Assembly: GCA_036362985.1 (NCBI GenBank)
Contig: JAYGXS010000005.1
Coordinates: 53,269,150 to 53,333,149 of the forward strand
Reading direction: 5' to 3'
Source: Ligula intestinalis
Lineage: Eukaryota > Platyhelminthes > Cestoda > Diphyllobothriidea > Diphyllobothriidae
Length of the DNA stretch: 64,000 nucleotides
Shown: one piece after another, positions 11,125 to 20,910 of the stretch
Layout of the letters: each line of letters opens with the position of its first letter
Numbering within the stretch: position 1 is the stretch's first letter
Translations under genes and position numbers: made by a program
The notes under the pieces: model-generated
Database searches by the model: none
Seen by the model: only the letters and a program-made list of their open reading frames with translations
What the model was told of the DNA's origin: nothing

Positions 11125-11945
11125 GCGTATATGTACCTGTACTTGCTACGGCTGCGATCACGCCCGATCTAGCCGGCCTCGATGATATCACGCACGGTAC
11201 CGCTCCACCCGTGACGATTGGCGGCAGCGGATCTGCAAAGCTCCAGCCAGTCTCTTCTCTAGCGACGGATACCGGAGACAGGAGCTTCAAGAATTGCTTC
11301 CATATCTTGAACGACGGTGCCCAGCCATGTCCTTAGTTACCTTTTTCGATGCCTCCAGGTGCGCTTAGATGTCAGATCGACGACAGCATAGCAAAACTCG
11401 TTGGGCGGACGAGGGAGAACGTGCCCGAACCACCTCAGTCACCGTTCGTGAATGGCCTGGGATATCCTCACGATACCATCGCAGCGAGTGCAGACTGTCT
11501 CATTCGGAATAAAGTCGATACTCTTCATTCGTAGGATGGTCCTCAGGCAGCGGTGGCCAAATACCTCCAGTCTTCGCTCATTTTCAGCGTGCAAAGCCCA
11601 GCATTCACATCCATAGAGGAGGATTGACCGGATGGATGCGTGGTATACACGAATCTTTTTGCGGCGATGGGGGTGTCGCGTCGGATATATAGGCCCTTTC
11701 GAAAAATTGACAAAACCCAGCGAGCAGCATCGATACGGGAGACAATGTCGTCCTTGCTCTGCCCAGTCGGTAGCAGCCTCGCTCCGAGGAAGTTAAAGCT
11801 GTCTAATTCCTCAAGTTGATGGCCATTAATCCCCAGAGGTGCCTTTTCCTGGTCAGGGATGCAGCTCGAGAATAAATTACTCTTTGCAGTATTTATGGAC
11901 ATGCCAACCGACATAGTGATCTCATTCACCCGCGACACCACAGGC
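11125..11945 (-). pseudogene. RTE-type non-LTR retrotransposon, 3' part of RT
   Basis: The minus strand encodes VNEITMSVGMSINTAKSNLF, then GARLLPTGQSKDDIVSRIDA and ARWVLSIFRKGLYIRRD. This is the region after the RT catalytic YADD box in RTE-clade elements. The reading frame then breaks, but RTE C-terminal signals continue to about 11125 (IEAG stop, then SGVIAAVASTGT). The RT palm with YADD is absent, so this is a 5'-truncated, frameshifted copy, typical of LINE insertions. Relatives are at 20.0-20.9 kb (-) and 60.6-62.1 kb (+). It lies in antisense orientation within the CDC14 intron. Confidence 0.8.
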
Positions 11946-13455
11946 TATTGAACGCCAAAGGTTGAGGCTTGACGTTTCTGCCGCCGTCACCGGAGATTTC
12001 TACTGGGTGATCCCTTGTATGTTCAGCAGCAGAGGGACAGTGACTTGCTCAACATGTTCCATATTTTCTCTCTTCTCCGACCTAGGCTGGGAAGCAAGAC
12101 ATAATCAGGAAGACTAGAGGCAGGAGAGGACGATAGGTCTGGTCTATCAGGTCATGATGTTGGAGCTGATGGCAAAGACGCTTCCACCCAAAGTGGTATG
12201 AGAGAGTGCAACAACAAAGATCCAGAAGAAGGACCTTTGGAGGGGGGGGGGCAGTGTTTTGAAGTGTTGTCCGAAGGTGGCGATCAGAGAGGCATCGACG
12301 GTCTAAAGGAAGAAGCCGTAATTTGGACACCAACATTCAGCTGCTCTTGGGACGAATGTCACTAAGTTGAATGCCGGTATTAACAAGAAATGTCCCGCTA
12401 CTCCTGTGCCTGGCAAATACGGTTTGCCGAATACCAGATGGACTAGAGAGATTGATTGTTATCTGTCTCTTGCTGAAGAGTTTCTCCGGGGTTGGTCGAA
12501 GCACAACGCCGAGTCTGAGATGAAATTTTAATTAATCGATACGAAACTTAGGGCACCATGCTGTTCGCTTATATGCTACTTTTTTGAGAGGCCTTTCCAT
12601 GTTTTTCGCAGACTTCTTTAGTATGATTGAGTTTACTAGATTATTGTATTTAGAAATGCTGACGATAAATAATCTGTAGGGTGTAATTTACTGCAATTTA
12701 ACTTAACCGAGTAAGGAAACCTAGAGAAAAGTGGTGCCTGGAATGCAACCCAAAAACCCAAACCCAAACCAATTACATCATCTTCAATCGTTGTGGGCAT
12801 TAAGGCCGCCTGTTACCAAATATTATGTATTGATCAGCTAGTGACCAGCGTCGACAGGCGAAGACCGCATTAAGTTACAGGATCTTGGATTGGAATTTAG
12901 AGTACGAAGCATCCAAGGCCAGATTATCGATGAATAACTGCATCTGAAAGAGAATAGTAACATAGAGGAAATTTCAACGAGCATGTGGGATTAAGCGGGC
13001 TCCTTGGCCGTTTTTGCCACACAAATGACTGACTCAATGCGAATGTGTTAGACGCATGTTCCCCTTATTTCAGGTAGGATGTGAGCAATGCGGCTAATGG
13101 GTTGTTTTGAGACATCAGGTGACTAGCTGGCGTCTAATGCGCTTGACACGAGGATGGGGCACGTCAAACTTAAAAGAATCCGCAAAATGACTGTCAACAG
13201 ACACTTGTGCGGAAAATGAACAAGATCTGAAAGCTCTCTATGGCGCACCAGCTCGGGACTTTCTTTTTTAGAAACAGAATCACGTAGATCGCAAATGCAT
13301 ATCACACGAAAGACGAAAATTGTTGGCTTTCACTTTGGGTGTCATCAATATAATCTTCCTTATCGCCGTCGCTCAATGCTATGTTACGGTGCATGTTAAG
13401 GACATACTCTGATGAGTGGAAGACCTTTGTGAGCGACAACGAGTGAGGGCAGACC
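11946..13455. other. CDC14 intron, no recognised gene
   Basis: A G11 run lies near 12241-12251. A + strand open stretch around 12370-12530 contains PVPGKYGLPNTRWTREID but lacks convincing splice signals. Nothing else is recognised. Confidence 0.3.
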
Positions 13456-13735
13456 AAGTTGGGCCTCGGTGATGAACGTTCACTGACCGCTTACGCAACT
13501 TGTCTGTACCGCTTTGCCCTGGGCCTCCACATAGACCCTGATTGCCGTAACAACTGGTAGTATAGGCAGATACTATTGCCGGAAAGCTCAAGGGAGACTA
13601 GAATAGCCATCGTCAGCCGGCCTTATCCAGACCCAAGTGGTGCCCCAACCGAGTCTCTCTCGAGGTCCCCGCAAGAGAGGGACAGATGACTTCCGTTAGC
13701 GGCCGAGTGAACGTTCATCAGCAAGTGTAAACATC
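13455..13735 (-). repeat. SINE-1 copy framed by inverted tail modules
   Basis: The minus-strand SINE-1 body (CACTTGGGTCTGG, GGCTGACGATGGC, then TCTGCCTATACTACCAG) runs from about 13655 to 13471 and ends in GTGAACGTTCATC. A second, oppositely oriented tail ends at 13719, so the unit 13471-13719 has inverted ends like the 1671-1835 element. The hammerhead segment is interrupted after CTGACGATGGCT. Confidence 0.65.
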
Positions 13736-13744
13736 CTTCGACCT

Positions 13745-13910
13745 AAACCGGCGAGAGAATGAGCTCTTAGCTCAAAAGTAAGGGCGTGTGACTCTGACCA
13801 ATGAGGTCGCGAATTCAAGGCTCGAGTAGGACGCCACTTGGGTCTGGGTATGACTGGCTGACGATGGCTTATAAGCCAGAAATGGCCATTCCAGTCATTT
13901 TGTCTATGAA
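13745..13910 (+). repeat. tRNA-derived SINE, family 1 (hammerhead SINE)
   Basis: A tRNA-like head (GAGCTCTTAGCTCAAAAG, B-box-like GCGAATTCAAGGCTCG) is followed by CACTTGGGTCTGGGTATGAC and an intact hammerhead-like segment. The copy breaks off after CCAGTC, and the usual CTTGTCTTTG tail is altered. Confidence 0.75.
13852..13896 (+). ncRNA. hammerhead-ribozyme-like motif in SINE-1
   Basis: The elements in order are helix I GACTGG (13852-13857), core CTGACGA (13858-13864), helix II TGGCT-TATA-AGCCA with five pairs, GAAA, minimal helix III in ATGGCCAT (AT/AT closing GGCC), predicted cleavage-site T, then CCAGTC pairing with GACTGG (six pairs). This satisfies type I hammerhead topology with a very short helix III. 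The closing pair of helix II is U-A instead of the usual G-C, so activity is uncertain. Confidence 0.6.
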
Positions 13911-14074
13911 CTCTTTTGCTCATTCGCCTCCTGTTAACATACAAAAGTTAGCGGACTGGTACTAAAAATTGTTCTTTAATATTTATAAAGGACCACTCAT
14001 AGGGCTCAGTAGCAAACCTTGTTTGGTTTTTTTTAACTATACCATATCAATTTGAAAGATGTTTTGTCCGAATC

Positions 14075-14240
14075 ATTAAGTCTCCTTGGTGTAGGTCGAG
14101 GGTCGAAGAGAGCACCACTTGGGTTTGGGTATGACTGGCTGACGATGGCTCATAAGCCAGAAATGGCCATTCCAGTCTCCCTTGTCTTTGCCGGCAATAC
14201 TATTTGCCAATATTCCGCTATTGGACAGCTGCTCGTGCAT
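14075..14240 (+). repeat. tRNA-derived SINE, family 1 (hammerhead SINE), head truncated
   Basis: The body (CACTTGGGTTTGGGTATGAC), the hammerhead-like segment and the tail (CCCTTGTCTTTGCCGGCAAT) are well preserved. The tRNA-like head is lost except for GGTCGAGGGTCGAAG. The end reads GGACAGCTGCTCGTGC. Confidence 0.75.
14133..14177 (+). ncRNA. hammerhead-ribozyme-like motif in SINE-1
   Basis: GACTGG (14133-14138), CTGACGA (14139-14145), TGGCT-CATA-AGCCA hairpin, GAAA (14160-14163), the ATGGCCAT palindrome, T, CCAGTC (14172-14177). All three helices pair. Helix III is only two pairs per monomer but is self-complementary, so two copies could pair over eight bases. It is the best-preserved copy in the window. 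Confidence 0.65.
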
Positions 14241-14244
14241 AGAA

Positions 14245-15270
14245 ATTAGCAGTCCTTCCTGGTTTTTAAGGCCTATAGATGACGGTCCGAATGAAAAAGT
14301 GATTGTCAGGGATTAAAGGTCGCAATCTTATGCAGTGCAACTTTGTTTCGAAGAGACCAGTAGAAGCGGTATTGTAGCTTGGTCCGTGCAGTAACTTTGT
14401 TTTTAGGTTTTGCTCGTAAGTCCTTAACATCAGTGCGTATTCTCGTAAATTTTTCTTAAATTTTCCTCACATGAATGTTCGATGGTGCGGATGAATCCTT
14501 CACTCTTTTTAGTTAACCCAGTTGGTTTAAAGAGCATTTACGTATGTTTTGTCACTATGCGTAACAAGAATTAATGTACCTAGATACTACTGCCAGCAAG
14601 GAAAAGGGATACAAGTTAATGTATTGTTAATCTTTTGGCTGTCTGAAATGTCGTTTGTTTAAAAGAATTATAATTTGAAACCTTCGTGTTAACTGTTTTG
14701 TTGTGCAACAAAATGCTACAGAATGAATGTAAATGTTTGATAATGAAGAGAAATTGCCCATTTCGTTTAACCTCTCGGTGCTCGATGGTTTATATTTCAA
14801 TCATTCGCTTCTAAACGGAGTCAAACGTGGTATAACGCAGGAAGTTATACACTTCGTTGGTTAACTCCCAGATTTTACTCCATTAAAATTCCCCATGTAG
14901 TCTACTAATTAGTCAGATACCTGGTTTTTGGTCCTTGCAAGGAGAGATTTAAAGTGCAATTCTGGCGTTTTAAATTCACTGTCGACTTCTCTGTACACGC
15001 GAGGTTGAATAGTGCATCTAAAGCTAAGGTCAAGAAATGGCGTACAAACAAAATTCTGCAGGTCTCGTGAAGATAACTGTCGGAAGCATTTTGTGGTAAC
15101 ATCCTACTTTGCGTCCCAGATCTGCCCCATCCTTCTGTTATACAGGACCAGGTGTAATAAAGAGTATACAGTATGGGCAATACAAAGGAAAGGATATATC
15201 AATAAAAAATGAAGTTTATAAAATTAGAAAAAAACAGGAATTATTATTAAAATAAGCTTACGTTTTTCAG
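14245..15270. other. CDC14 intron, no recognised feature
   Basis: AT-rich sequence with no exon, repeat or RNA motif that I can support. Confidence 0.4.
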
Positions 15271-15720
15271 CAAAAAGGCGAGCCATAATTATAATGTGTG
15301 ATTATGCAAATATGAGGTAATAACTGAATTGAAAATGAAACCAATTAACTGGTAAACGTAAACTAAAGCAAGTTAAACTGACTTTACTCAAAAAGTAATA
15401 TAAAACTAAAGTAAAATAGTAAACATCATAATGAACTAAAAAGATAATTTAAATATAAATAAATTAAGTAAACCAAATAAAATAAAACTGACGTTAATGT
15501 GTTGCGCATGTAAATTGAAGGTTTGCACGGCGCTTACCCCCATGAACTATACTAATATAACTCCTAGGGCGGTAATTTAAAAAAGACGACCTCTTAACCA
15601 CCAATTTTTATTCAGGCATATCAAGACACCCAATAAACTATGAAGTATAAGTTAGTAAAAATGTCTAAAATTGTCAAACACAATATACCAGAACTAAGTA
15701 AGAAATCTAAGTAAATTTCT
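15270..15720. repeat. AT-rich low-complexity tract of AAACTAAA/TTAAACT units
   Basis: The sequence is dominated by short irregular repeats such as AAACTAAAG and AAACTTAAAC. The same texture is seen at 26580-26700 and 27160-27560. It probably descends from a simple-sequence array. No coding capacity. Confidence 0.5.
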
Positions 15721-16109
15721 GTGATCATTTATAGCGCGCTATTTTCTGTGCTTCCTTTCTCGTGAACCCTATCTTTGACTTCTTCGTGCATTTCACAGGC
15801 GCCCTCTGCCGGCATCTGGCCGAACACAAAACGCCAGCATTATCATCTCCGAATCACCCAGCACTCGACGAATTACTTCCCTAGGGGACAACACAACAAC
15901 GGTCTATCGTCACCGCGTCCAGGTGAAACCCTCCACGTCAGCTACAACCCCCGATTCTGATGGGGCACGGGGAACGAAAATCGGCTCCGCCTTGTTAGGC
16001 AGCGCTGACTCCCCTGACGCCTGTAGTGAGTCATTACTTTTGGGTTCCTTAGGTTAATTCAGCGACGAAAATTTTATAAACAATGAAGGTTTTTGGGAGA
16101 GAATGATTT

Positions 16110-16162
16110 TTATTTTGTGAATTTGCGAGTCTGGTTCCCCAGCTCGTCGTCAGATGAGAGTT
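16110..16162 (-). ncRNA. PLE-type hammerhead-like motif
   Basis: On the minus strand: CTGACGA (16147-16153), C, hairpin GAGCTGG-GGAA-CCAG-A-CTC, then GCAAATTC (expected GAAAATTC), then ACAAAATAAA. AATT is the self-complementary helix III. It lies downstream of, and in the same direction as, the PLE relic at 16298-16475. One core A is changed to C. Confidence 0.45.
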
Positions 16163-16297
16163 TTGCGAAAAAATGTAGCTCAAAATGATTATCAATACAA
16201 GATTCTGTGCTGGTTCAGAGTTTAGGAAGATTAACTTCATCCACGTTTAATGATGACGTGACTGTTATTCTTCCATATGGACTTGTGACCTTTGTAA

Positions 16298-16475
16298 TTG
16301 ACATCTAAATCGATATACCTGTTGCTACATGCCTCGTCTGTGTGCATGGTCTCCAGGAGTTCGTGGCCCTTCTTAGTTAGGCAGGCGCTGATAATTTCGG
16401 TTTGCTCCCATGTAAATGCGTGTCCAGGATGTGCATGGCGACTTGAGCATGCATGTGACGATTATCTTCCTGCAT
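16298..16475 (-). pseudogene. Penelope-like element, protein C-terminus fragment
   Basis: The minus-strand frame reads HAHPGHAFTWEQTEIISACL, then TKKGHELLETMHTDEACSN, then RYIDLD. This matches the end of the GIY-YIG domain and tail of PLE proteins and is the longest of the three short relics. It is flanked by hammerhead-like motifs at 16.11-16.16 kb (same strand, downstream) and 16.54-16.59 kb (opposite strand, upstream), as expected for PLE terminal regions. RT and the GIY core are missing, so it is dead. Confidence 0.7.
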
Positions 16476-16537
16476 TTCGATACATGGCAGCATCTTGTTT
16501 TAGTCATAGTTTTGAGTTAACTGTTTTCACATGACTC

Positions 16538-16592
16538 TCATTTTTCTGACGACGCGCTGGAAAACCAGACCCGAAAATTCACAAAATATGCC
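16538..16592 (+). ncRNA. PLE-type hammerhead-like motif
   Basis: CTGACGA (16546-16552) is followed by GCTGG-AAAA-CCAG inside a longer imperfect hairpin, GAAAATTC (16573-16580) and ACAAAAT. AATT is self-complementary, and the C after it would be the cleavage nucleotide. It is inverted relative to the copy at 16.11 kb. Confidence 0.45.
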
Positions 16593-16795
16593 TCATTCTA
16601 CCACGAAGGACCCTATTTTTAATTAAACATACCACTTGGGATGCCGATATTTCAAGCTAATCAAATTTACGGTGTGATTCTTAGCTCCCGCTCGGCCCTT
16701 TGACTACAGTAATCGTCCGGCCTCAAAAAGGCGAAGCATGACTCATGTAGTCGCTACCTAGGGCGAATGGCGTAGGTGTAGCGCCAACCAAGCAT

Positions 16796-17000
16796 AGGTG
16801 TCAATCAATGAATCAATCAATCAATTTTCCCACAGGTAGTGCCATACGACCTCTGCAATTCACACCTGACTGTGCCTGCTGCACTGCAGCCTCTAACACC
16901 TACTGGTGTTTGCTGTCTTCGCCTGATTGGTACGCCCATTGTGTTGCAACTGAACCCAAGACCGTTCTCGTTATGCGACGAAAAACTAAACGACATTCGT
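16796..17000 (+). repeat. dispersed repeat shared with 19.04-19.2 and 19.48-19.66 kb
   Basis: It contains a (CAAT)n-like start, TTCCCACAGGTAGTGCCA, AATTCACACCTGACTGTGCC, and later GTACGCCCATTGTGTTGC. The first half matches 19047-19195. The second half resembles 19515-19600, so the two halves are separated by other inserted DNA in the second locus. Confidence 0.6.
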
Positions 17001-17031
17001 TAAGGATTCAGAGTGAAGCATCTAAGTAGTG

Positions 17032-17415
17032 CAGTAGTCACCGGCCATTAAGCCCACCTCGGGCCCAGATAAAATTGGGCTGAATAAGTGGCGGGCGCAT
17101 TAAGCGGACAGTCCTACTTCTTAATTAGCATACGCAGGATAGGCACTATACATTATGGACGCACTGTATTATCTGTAGAGCTTGGTTATGTATAAAAAAA
17201 GAATGCCGTTTGTCTGTATTTTACGTAATAACAAAAAAATTATTTGCGACACGTAACCGGTTGCGCACGCAGAGATGAAAATTTCACTCTATCCTGTTGG
17301 CAAACTGGGCTTATTAGCCGGCGGATTTTGCTATGTAAAATTCCGTACTAAGCTGATTTGGGCTTAATACGCGGCTGGGCTTATAAGCCGTGGGCTTAAT
17401 AACCGGCGACTACTG
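17032..17415. mobile_element. MITE with pogo/Tigger-like ends
   Basis: The left end CAGTAGTCACCGGCCATTAA and right end TTAATAACCGGCGACTACTG are inverted repeats of about 25 bases. Inner copies of GGGCTTAATA/GGCTTATAAGCC add further inverted structure. The right end is followed by TA, the usual target of pogo/Tc1 elements; the left flank is not TA. There is no transposase ORF. A sister copy lies at 23741-24053 in the same orientation. Confidence 0.75.
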
Positions 17416-17445
17416 TACTAGAGTTCTTGGAGTACGACAATCTTC

Positions 17446-18085
17446 AGTTCGATAATCCTGATTTGAAGCTAAAAGGCGGAAGTCATCAGAATGAGGGATT
17501 TATTGTCTACAGAGCCGTGCATAGTTGTCTCAGGCATCAGTGCTCGCTCGCAAAGTGCAGTGGCGTCCGAGAGTTTTTGTGTTGTGTGATATGTGATGAT
17601 GGCACCTGCTTTTAGAAGACTCTGGAGTGACTTTAGGTGGTTTGCTACTGGTGTGCTGCAATTACCCGAAGGGGGTGGCGAGTATTGAGACCCCTGCTGC
17701 GTTGGGCAAAGAGCCAGCATATTCAAGGTGTTGTAGGGGTCTAAGTCGTGCTTTTACTCGGATCACTACAATCATCAGGTCGAATCCCTGGTTGGAGGTA
17801 AAGGCCAAGAGTCACCAGAATCAGAGTTTTATTGTGTACAGAATTCCCAGTTGCAGTCTCAGGTGGCAGTGGCCACTGGCGAAGCCTGGGCTGGTCCTTA
17901 CTGCGTCCAGCCAGGCCTGAGAGAGTTGACTGTGTGTTGTGTGGGGTGATGACAATTGCTTTGGTAGGATTATGAAACGAGTTCAAGTGTGCTGTCATTG
18001 GCGTGTTGCAATTGCCCGAGGGGATGTTGCCTGCAAAGGTCTTTGCTGCATCGGCCGAGGGGTGTTGTATTCAAGTGTCACTTAT
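17446..18085 (+). repeat. tandem duplication of a ~325-bp unit
   Basis: Unit 1 (from about 17455: AATCCTGATTTGAAGC ... GTGCTGCAATTACCCGAAGG) and unit 2 (from about 17780: AATCCCTGGTTGGAGG ... GTGTTGCAATTGCCCGAGGG) keep the same order of matching segments, including CATCAGAATGAGGGATTTAT versus CACCAGAATCAGAGTTTTAT. Divergence is moderate. There are no convincing coding constraints. Confidence 0.65.
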
Positions 18086-18485
18086 GCAGGCGTGCTTATT
18101 TGGACACACGTGTGCGCGCGGGCGTGTGCGCACGTATGTGCGTAAGTGAATAAGCTGACGTCAAATGTCGGGTTCGCCGACACGCCGAAGTACGGGGGAC
18201 GTTGACGCAGCTGTTATCGGTTAGCCAAAAGTAGCTGCGAGGTCAAGCCTCGGGGAGGGGGGGGCGCCAATGATGTAAAACATTGTAACAGTTGCTTGTG
18301 ACGACACGATTTTGGGGCAGCGAGCCTTAGACAACGAAGGGGAGATAGGCATTGTAGCTATCCGCCATAATGTCCTCAGCCAAGCCGCGACTGTTGGGCA
18401 TGCGTAGGCGCATGTCTGTGTGCGGACATGTATGCGTACGATGATGTCAGTAAAGAGTATTTATGTCAACTGTGGGGGCCGCCAT

Positions 18486-18885
18486 NNNNNNNNNNNNNNN
18501 NNNNNNNNNNNNNNNNNNNNNNNNNNNNNNNNNNNNNNNNNNNNNNNNNNNNNNNNNNNNNNNNNNNNNNNNNNNNNNNNNNNNNNNNNNNNNNNNNNNN
18601 NNNNNNNNNNNNNNNNNNNNNNNNNNNNNNNNNNNNNNNNNNNNNNNNNNNNNNNNNNNNNNNNNNNNNNNNNNNNNNNNNNNNNNNNNNNNNNNNNNNN
18701 NNNNNNNNNNNNNNNNNNNNNNNNNNNNNNNNNNNNNNNNNNNNNNNNNNNNNNNNNNNNNNNNNNNNNNNNNNNNNNNNNNNNNNNNNNNNNNNNNNNN
18801 NNNNNNNNNNNNNNNNNNNNNNNNNNNNNNNNNNNNNNNNNNNNNNNNNNNNNNNNNNNNNNNNNNNNNNNNNNNNNNNNNNNNN
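18486..18885. other. assembly gap, 400 N
   Basis: Exactly 400 undetermined bases. The length may be a scaffolding estimate. It falls inside the interval where a CDC14 exon appears to be missing. The flank at 18886 resumes inside a SINE-2 copy. Confidence 0.99.
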
Positions 18886-18965
18886 CAAAGGCTTTCTCTG
18901 ATGCGCGGGTTCAAATCCCGCCAAACGCCTAGAGTTTTTCACACTTGGGTCAACTCAAAATATGT
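18886..18965 (+). repeat. tRNA-derived SINE, family 2, 3' part next to gap
   Basis: The B box GCGGGTTCAAATCCCGCC, then AAACGCC, AGTTTTTCACACTTGGG and TCAACTC. It matches the minus-strand copies at 36.0 and 35.7 kb base for base over most of its length. The head is in the gap. Confidence 0.75.
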
Positions 18966-19039
18966 AGAGTTCGTGCCAACCTACATGGCGTGTTGGTACT
19001 TTCGAAAGCTTGAGAAAACTCGAAGACGTGTCAGGCGCC

Positions 19040-19200
19040 TAGGTGTCAATCAATCGGGCTACAGGTTATTCCCACAGGTCGTGCCACACTTGTCACTACC
19101 TCTGAAATTCACACCCGACTCTGCCTGGCGTACTGCAACTGCGCTTTAGCCTCTAAGACCTACTTGTGTTTGCTTTTTTCTCCTAAGTAGAATAAGTTAA
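19040..19200 (+). repeat. dispersed repeat, copy of 16.8 kb
   Basis: TCAATCAATCGGGC, TTCCCACAGGTCGTGCCA, AATTCACACCCGACTCTGCC and CCTACTTGTGTTTGCT align with 16800-16920 in the same orientation. Confidence 0.6.
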
Positions 19201-19280
19201 CCCTTTGATTGTGGCGTGGGGTTATGCTCACTGTCAACAAGAGGTAGACGCGACCTCTGGAACGATAGTTTTATTCTGAG

Positions 19281-19326
19281 CTTTCGACTCCATACGAGCA
19301 GCCATCGTCAGAGTCAATGAAAAAAC
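19281..19326 (-). ncRNA. PLE-type hammerhead-like motif
   Basis: On the minus strand: CTGACGA (19315-19321), T, hairpin GGCTGC-TCGTAT-GGAGTC, GAAAGCTC, AGAATAAAA. AGCT is the self-complementary helix III, and C follows. Helix I is only two pairs in this copy (CT/AG). Confidence 0.5.
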
Positions 19327-19407
19327 AGCAAGCGTTAGTTACGCGCAAAGGGGGTTTGTAGGGGGGGGGGGGGGGGGGGGGCAATTGTTGATTGATCCCT
19401 GTCCATG

Positions 19408-19452
19408 TCACGTCTGACGATGGCTTCTCGTGTGGAGCCGAAAGCTCAAAGT
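19408..19452 (+). ncRNA. PLE-type hammerhead-like motif
   Basis: CTGACGA (19414-19420), T, hairpin GGCTTC-TCGTGT-GGAGCC with six pairs (one G-U), GAAAGCTC (AGCT self-complementary), AAAGTAAAA. Core residues are intact; helix I is poor. Confidence 0.5.
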
Positions 19453-20029
19453 AAAACTATTGTCTCAGAGATTGCGTCCTTCTCTTCTGGGGCACGCATA
19501 TTCGTTTCTATTCGATAGGCCCACTGTTTTGCAATTGAAGCAAAGACGGTCCTCGGTATTTGGCGGAAAAGTGAATGAACGGTATTAGGGCTACCACGAG
19601 CCAGAGCTACAGGCATTTTGACCTTCCGCATTTTTCTTCCTAAACCATAGCAGCTGGACACTCATTGAAGGCCACGCAAATTAAGCTTACGCGGACGGCT
19701 GTTTCACTGAAATTATAGCTCATTGGGACGTATTCATCTTTTCAGTTAGGCGAGGGGAAGGGCGTTCCTACTATTTTCTTATTAGCCTGACTAGCGCTCA
19801 TGGCCCACCCCAGGACGTAAAAAGTGTAAATATTCGTCATTTCAGTTTGAGTGGGGGCAGCGCTCTGATATTTTCATCTAAGGTTGACTAGTGCACATGG
19901 CCTACCAAGTAATATAGGCTTTAACGCGAGGGCTTCCTCTCTAGTTTACTCACTCTGTCGGAATTATATTTGATTCGGTCGAGTTAGTCTTTTACTTTTT
20001 ACGGCTGCGATCAGGCCTCGATTATGTCC

Positions 20030-20910
20030 TTGATTGTACTTTTTCTCGCGTGACTATCCGTGGCAGCAGGCCCGGTCAGTTCAATCCGTTCTCCTCGCCA
20101 ATGCCGGAGACCGAACTCCCAAGGTCCCGGAACCACTCCCATGTCCTGGTAGACTGAGTCGAGCCAGGTTTTGACGTCTCCAGTAAGGAAACGGTGTCGG
20201 ATTGAGGGCAGTTACACTCAACTCTAGAGGTTTAATGGCCTGGAATATCATTGTGATGTTTTCGCAGCGAGTGCGGACCGTCTCCTTTGAGAGGATGCCG
20301 ATGTACTTCACTCGAGGGATGGTCTACGAACAGTTATGGTGAAATACTTTCTTTTATCTTACACGCGTAAAGTCCAACGTTTACCGCGGTCGTGATGGGC
20401 AGACTGAACCCATGCACTGTACGCGCGAACCTTCATGGCAATAGACATATCACGTCGGATGCATAGACGCTTGAGAAAGCTGAGAGAGCTGCGTCGATTC
20501 GAGAGACAATGTCATTCGTTCTCTGTCTAGTCAGCAGCAAGTTCGCTCCGAGGTATTTGAAACCATCTAGTTTGACAGCCACTAATCTCGAAATGGCGGG
20601 GACACAGCACGAAAACACTTTAGTGTTTCCAGCATTTATGGCCAAACCGACCGGTTAAGCGACTTGGTTTGCCCGTGACACCATTGATTGTCTAACACCA
20701 ACACTTTAAGCTAGTAAGACGATATCCTCAGCGTTGTAGATATCAGTCAGCCGGCGTCCAGCTGCAAGCTCAACATCGTCGTCTTAGCTTAAGGCCTTCC
20801 CGATTACGCAGTCAGGAACGTAGTTGAAATGAATAAGCGACAGGCTAAAGCCCTGTCAAACGCAAGACCGAATAGTGAACGGTTTTGAGGGTTTGAAGAG
20901 TGCAGTCGTG
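20030..20910 (-). pseudogene. RTE-type non-LTR retrotransposon, RT remnant
   Basis: Minus-strand fragments in order: FTIRSCV with QGFSLSLIHFNYVPD (RT block before the catalytic motif), LTDIYNAEDIVLLA (YADD region, decayed), SMVSRANQVA, AINAGNTKVFSC, LDGFKYLGANLLLTRQR with NDIVSRIDAA, and ETVRTRCENITMIFQAI (C-terminal part). The frame is broken several times by stops and shifts. It extends further 5' than the 11.1-kb copy but lacks the endonuclease. It is antisense within the CDC14 intron. Confidence 0.75.

Larger units (their letters stand above)
19257..19475. repeat. inverted repeat of hammerhead-bearing PLE-type ends around a G21 run
   Basis: The left arm 19257-19325 and right arm 19410-19475 are reverse complements with about 80 percent identity by eye. 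Each holds a hammerhead-like motif followed by AATAAAACTAT or AGTAAAACTATT and CAGAG. A run of 21 G (19361-19381) sits in the spacer. A related single copy is at 63.59-63.65 kb. Confidence 0.75.

Noticed and set aside
18420..19149. Long ORFs spanning 18420-19149 on both strands
   Set aside because: They consist almost entirely of N; the open frames are an artefact of the gap.
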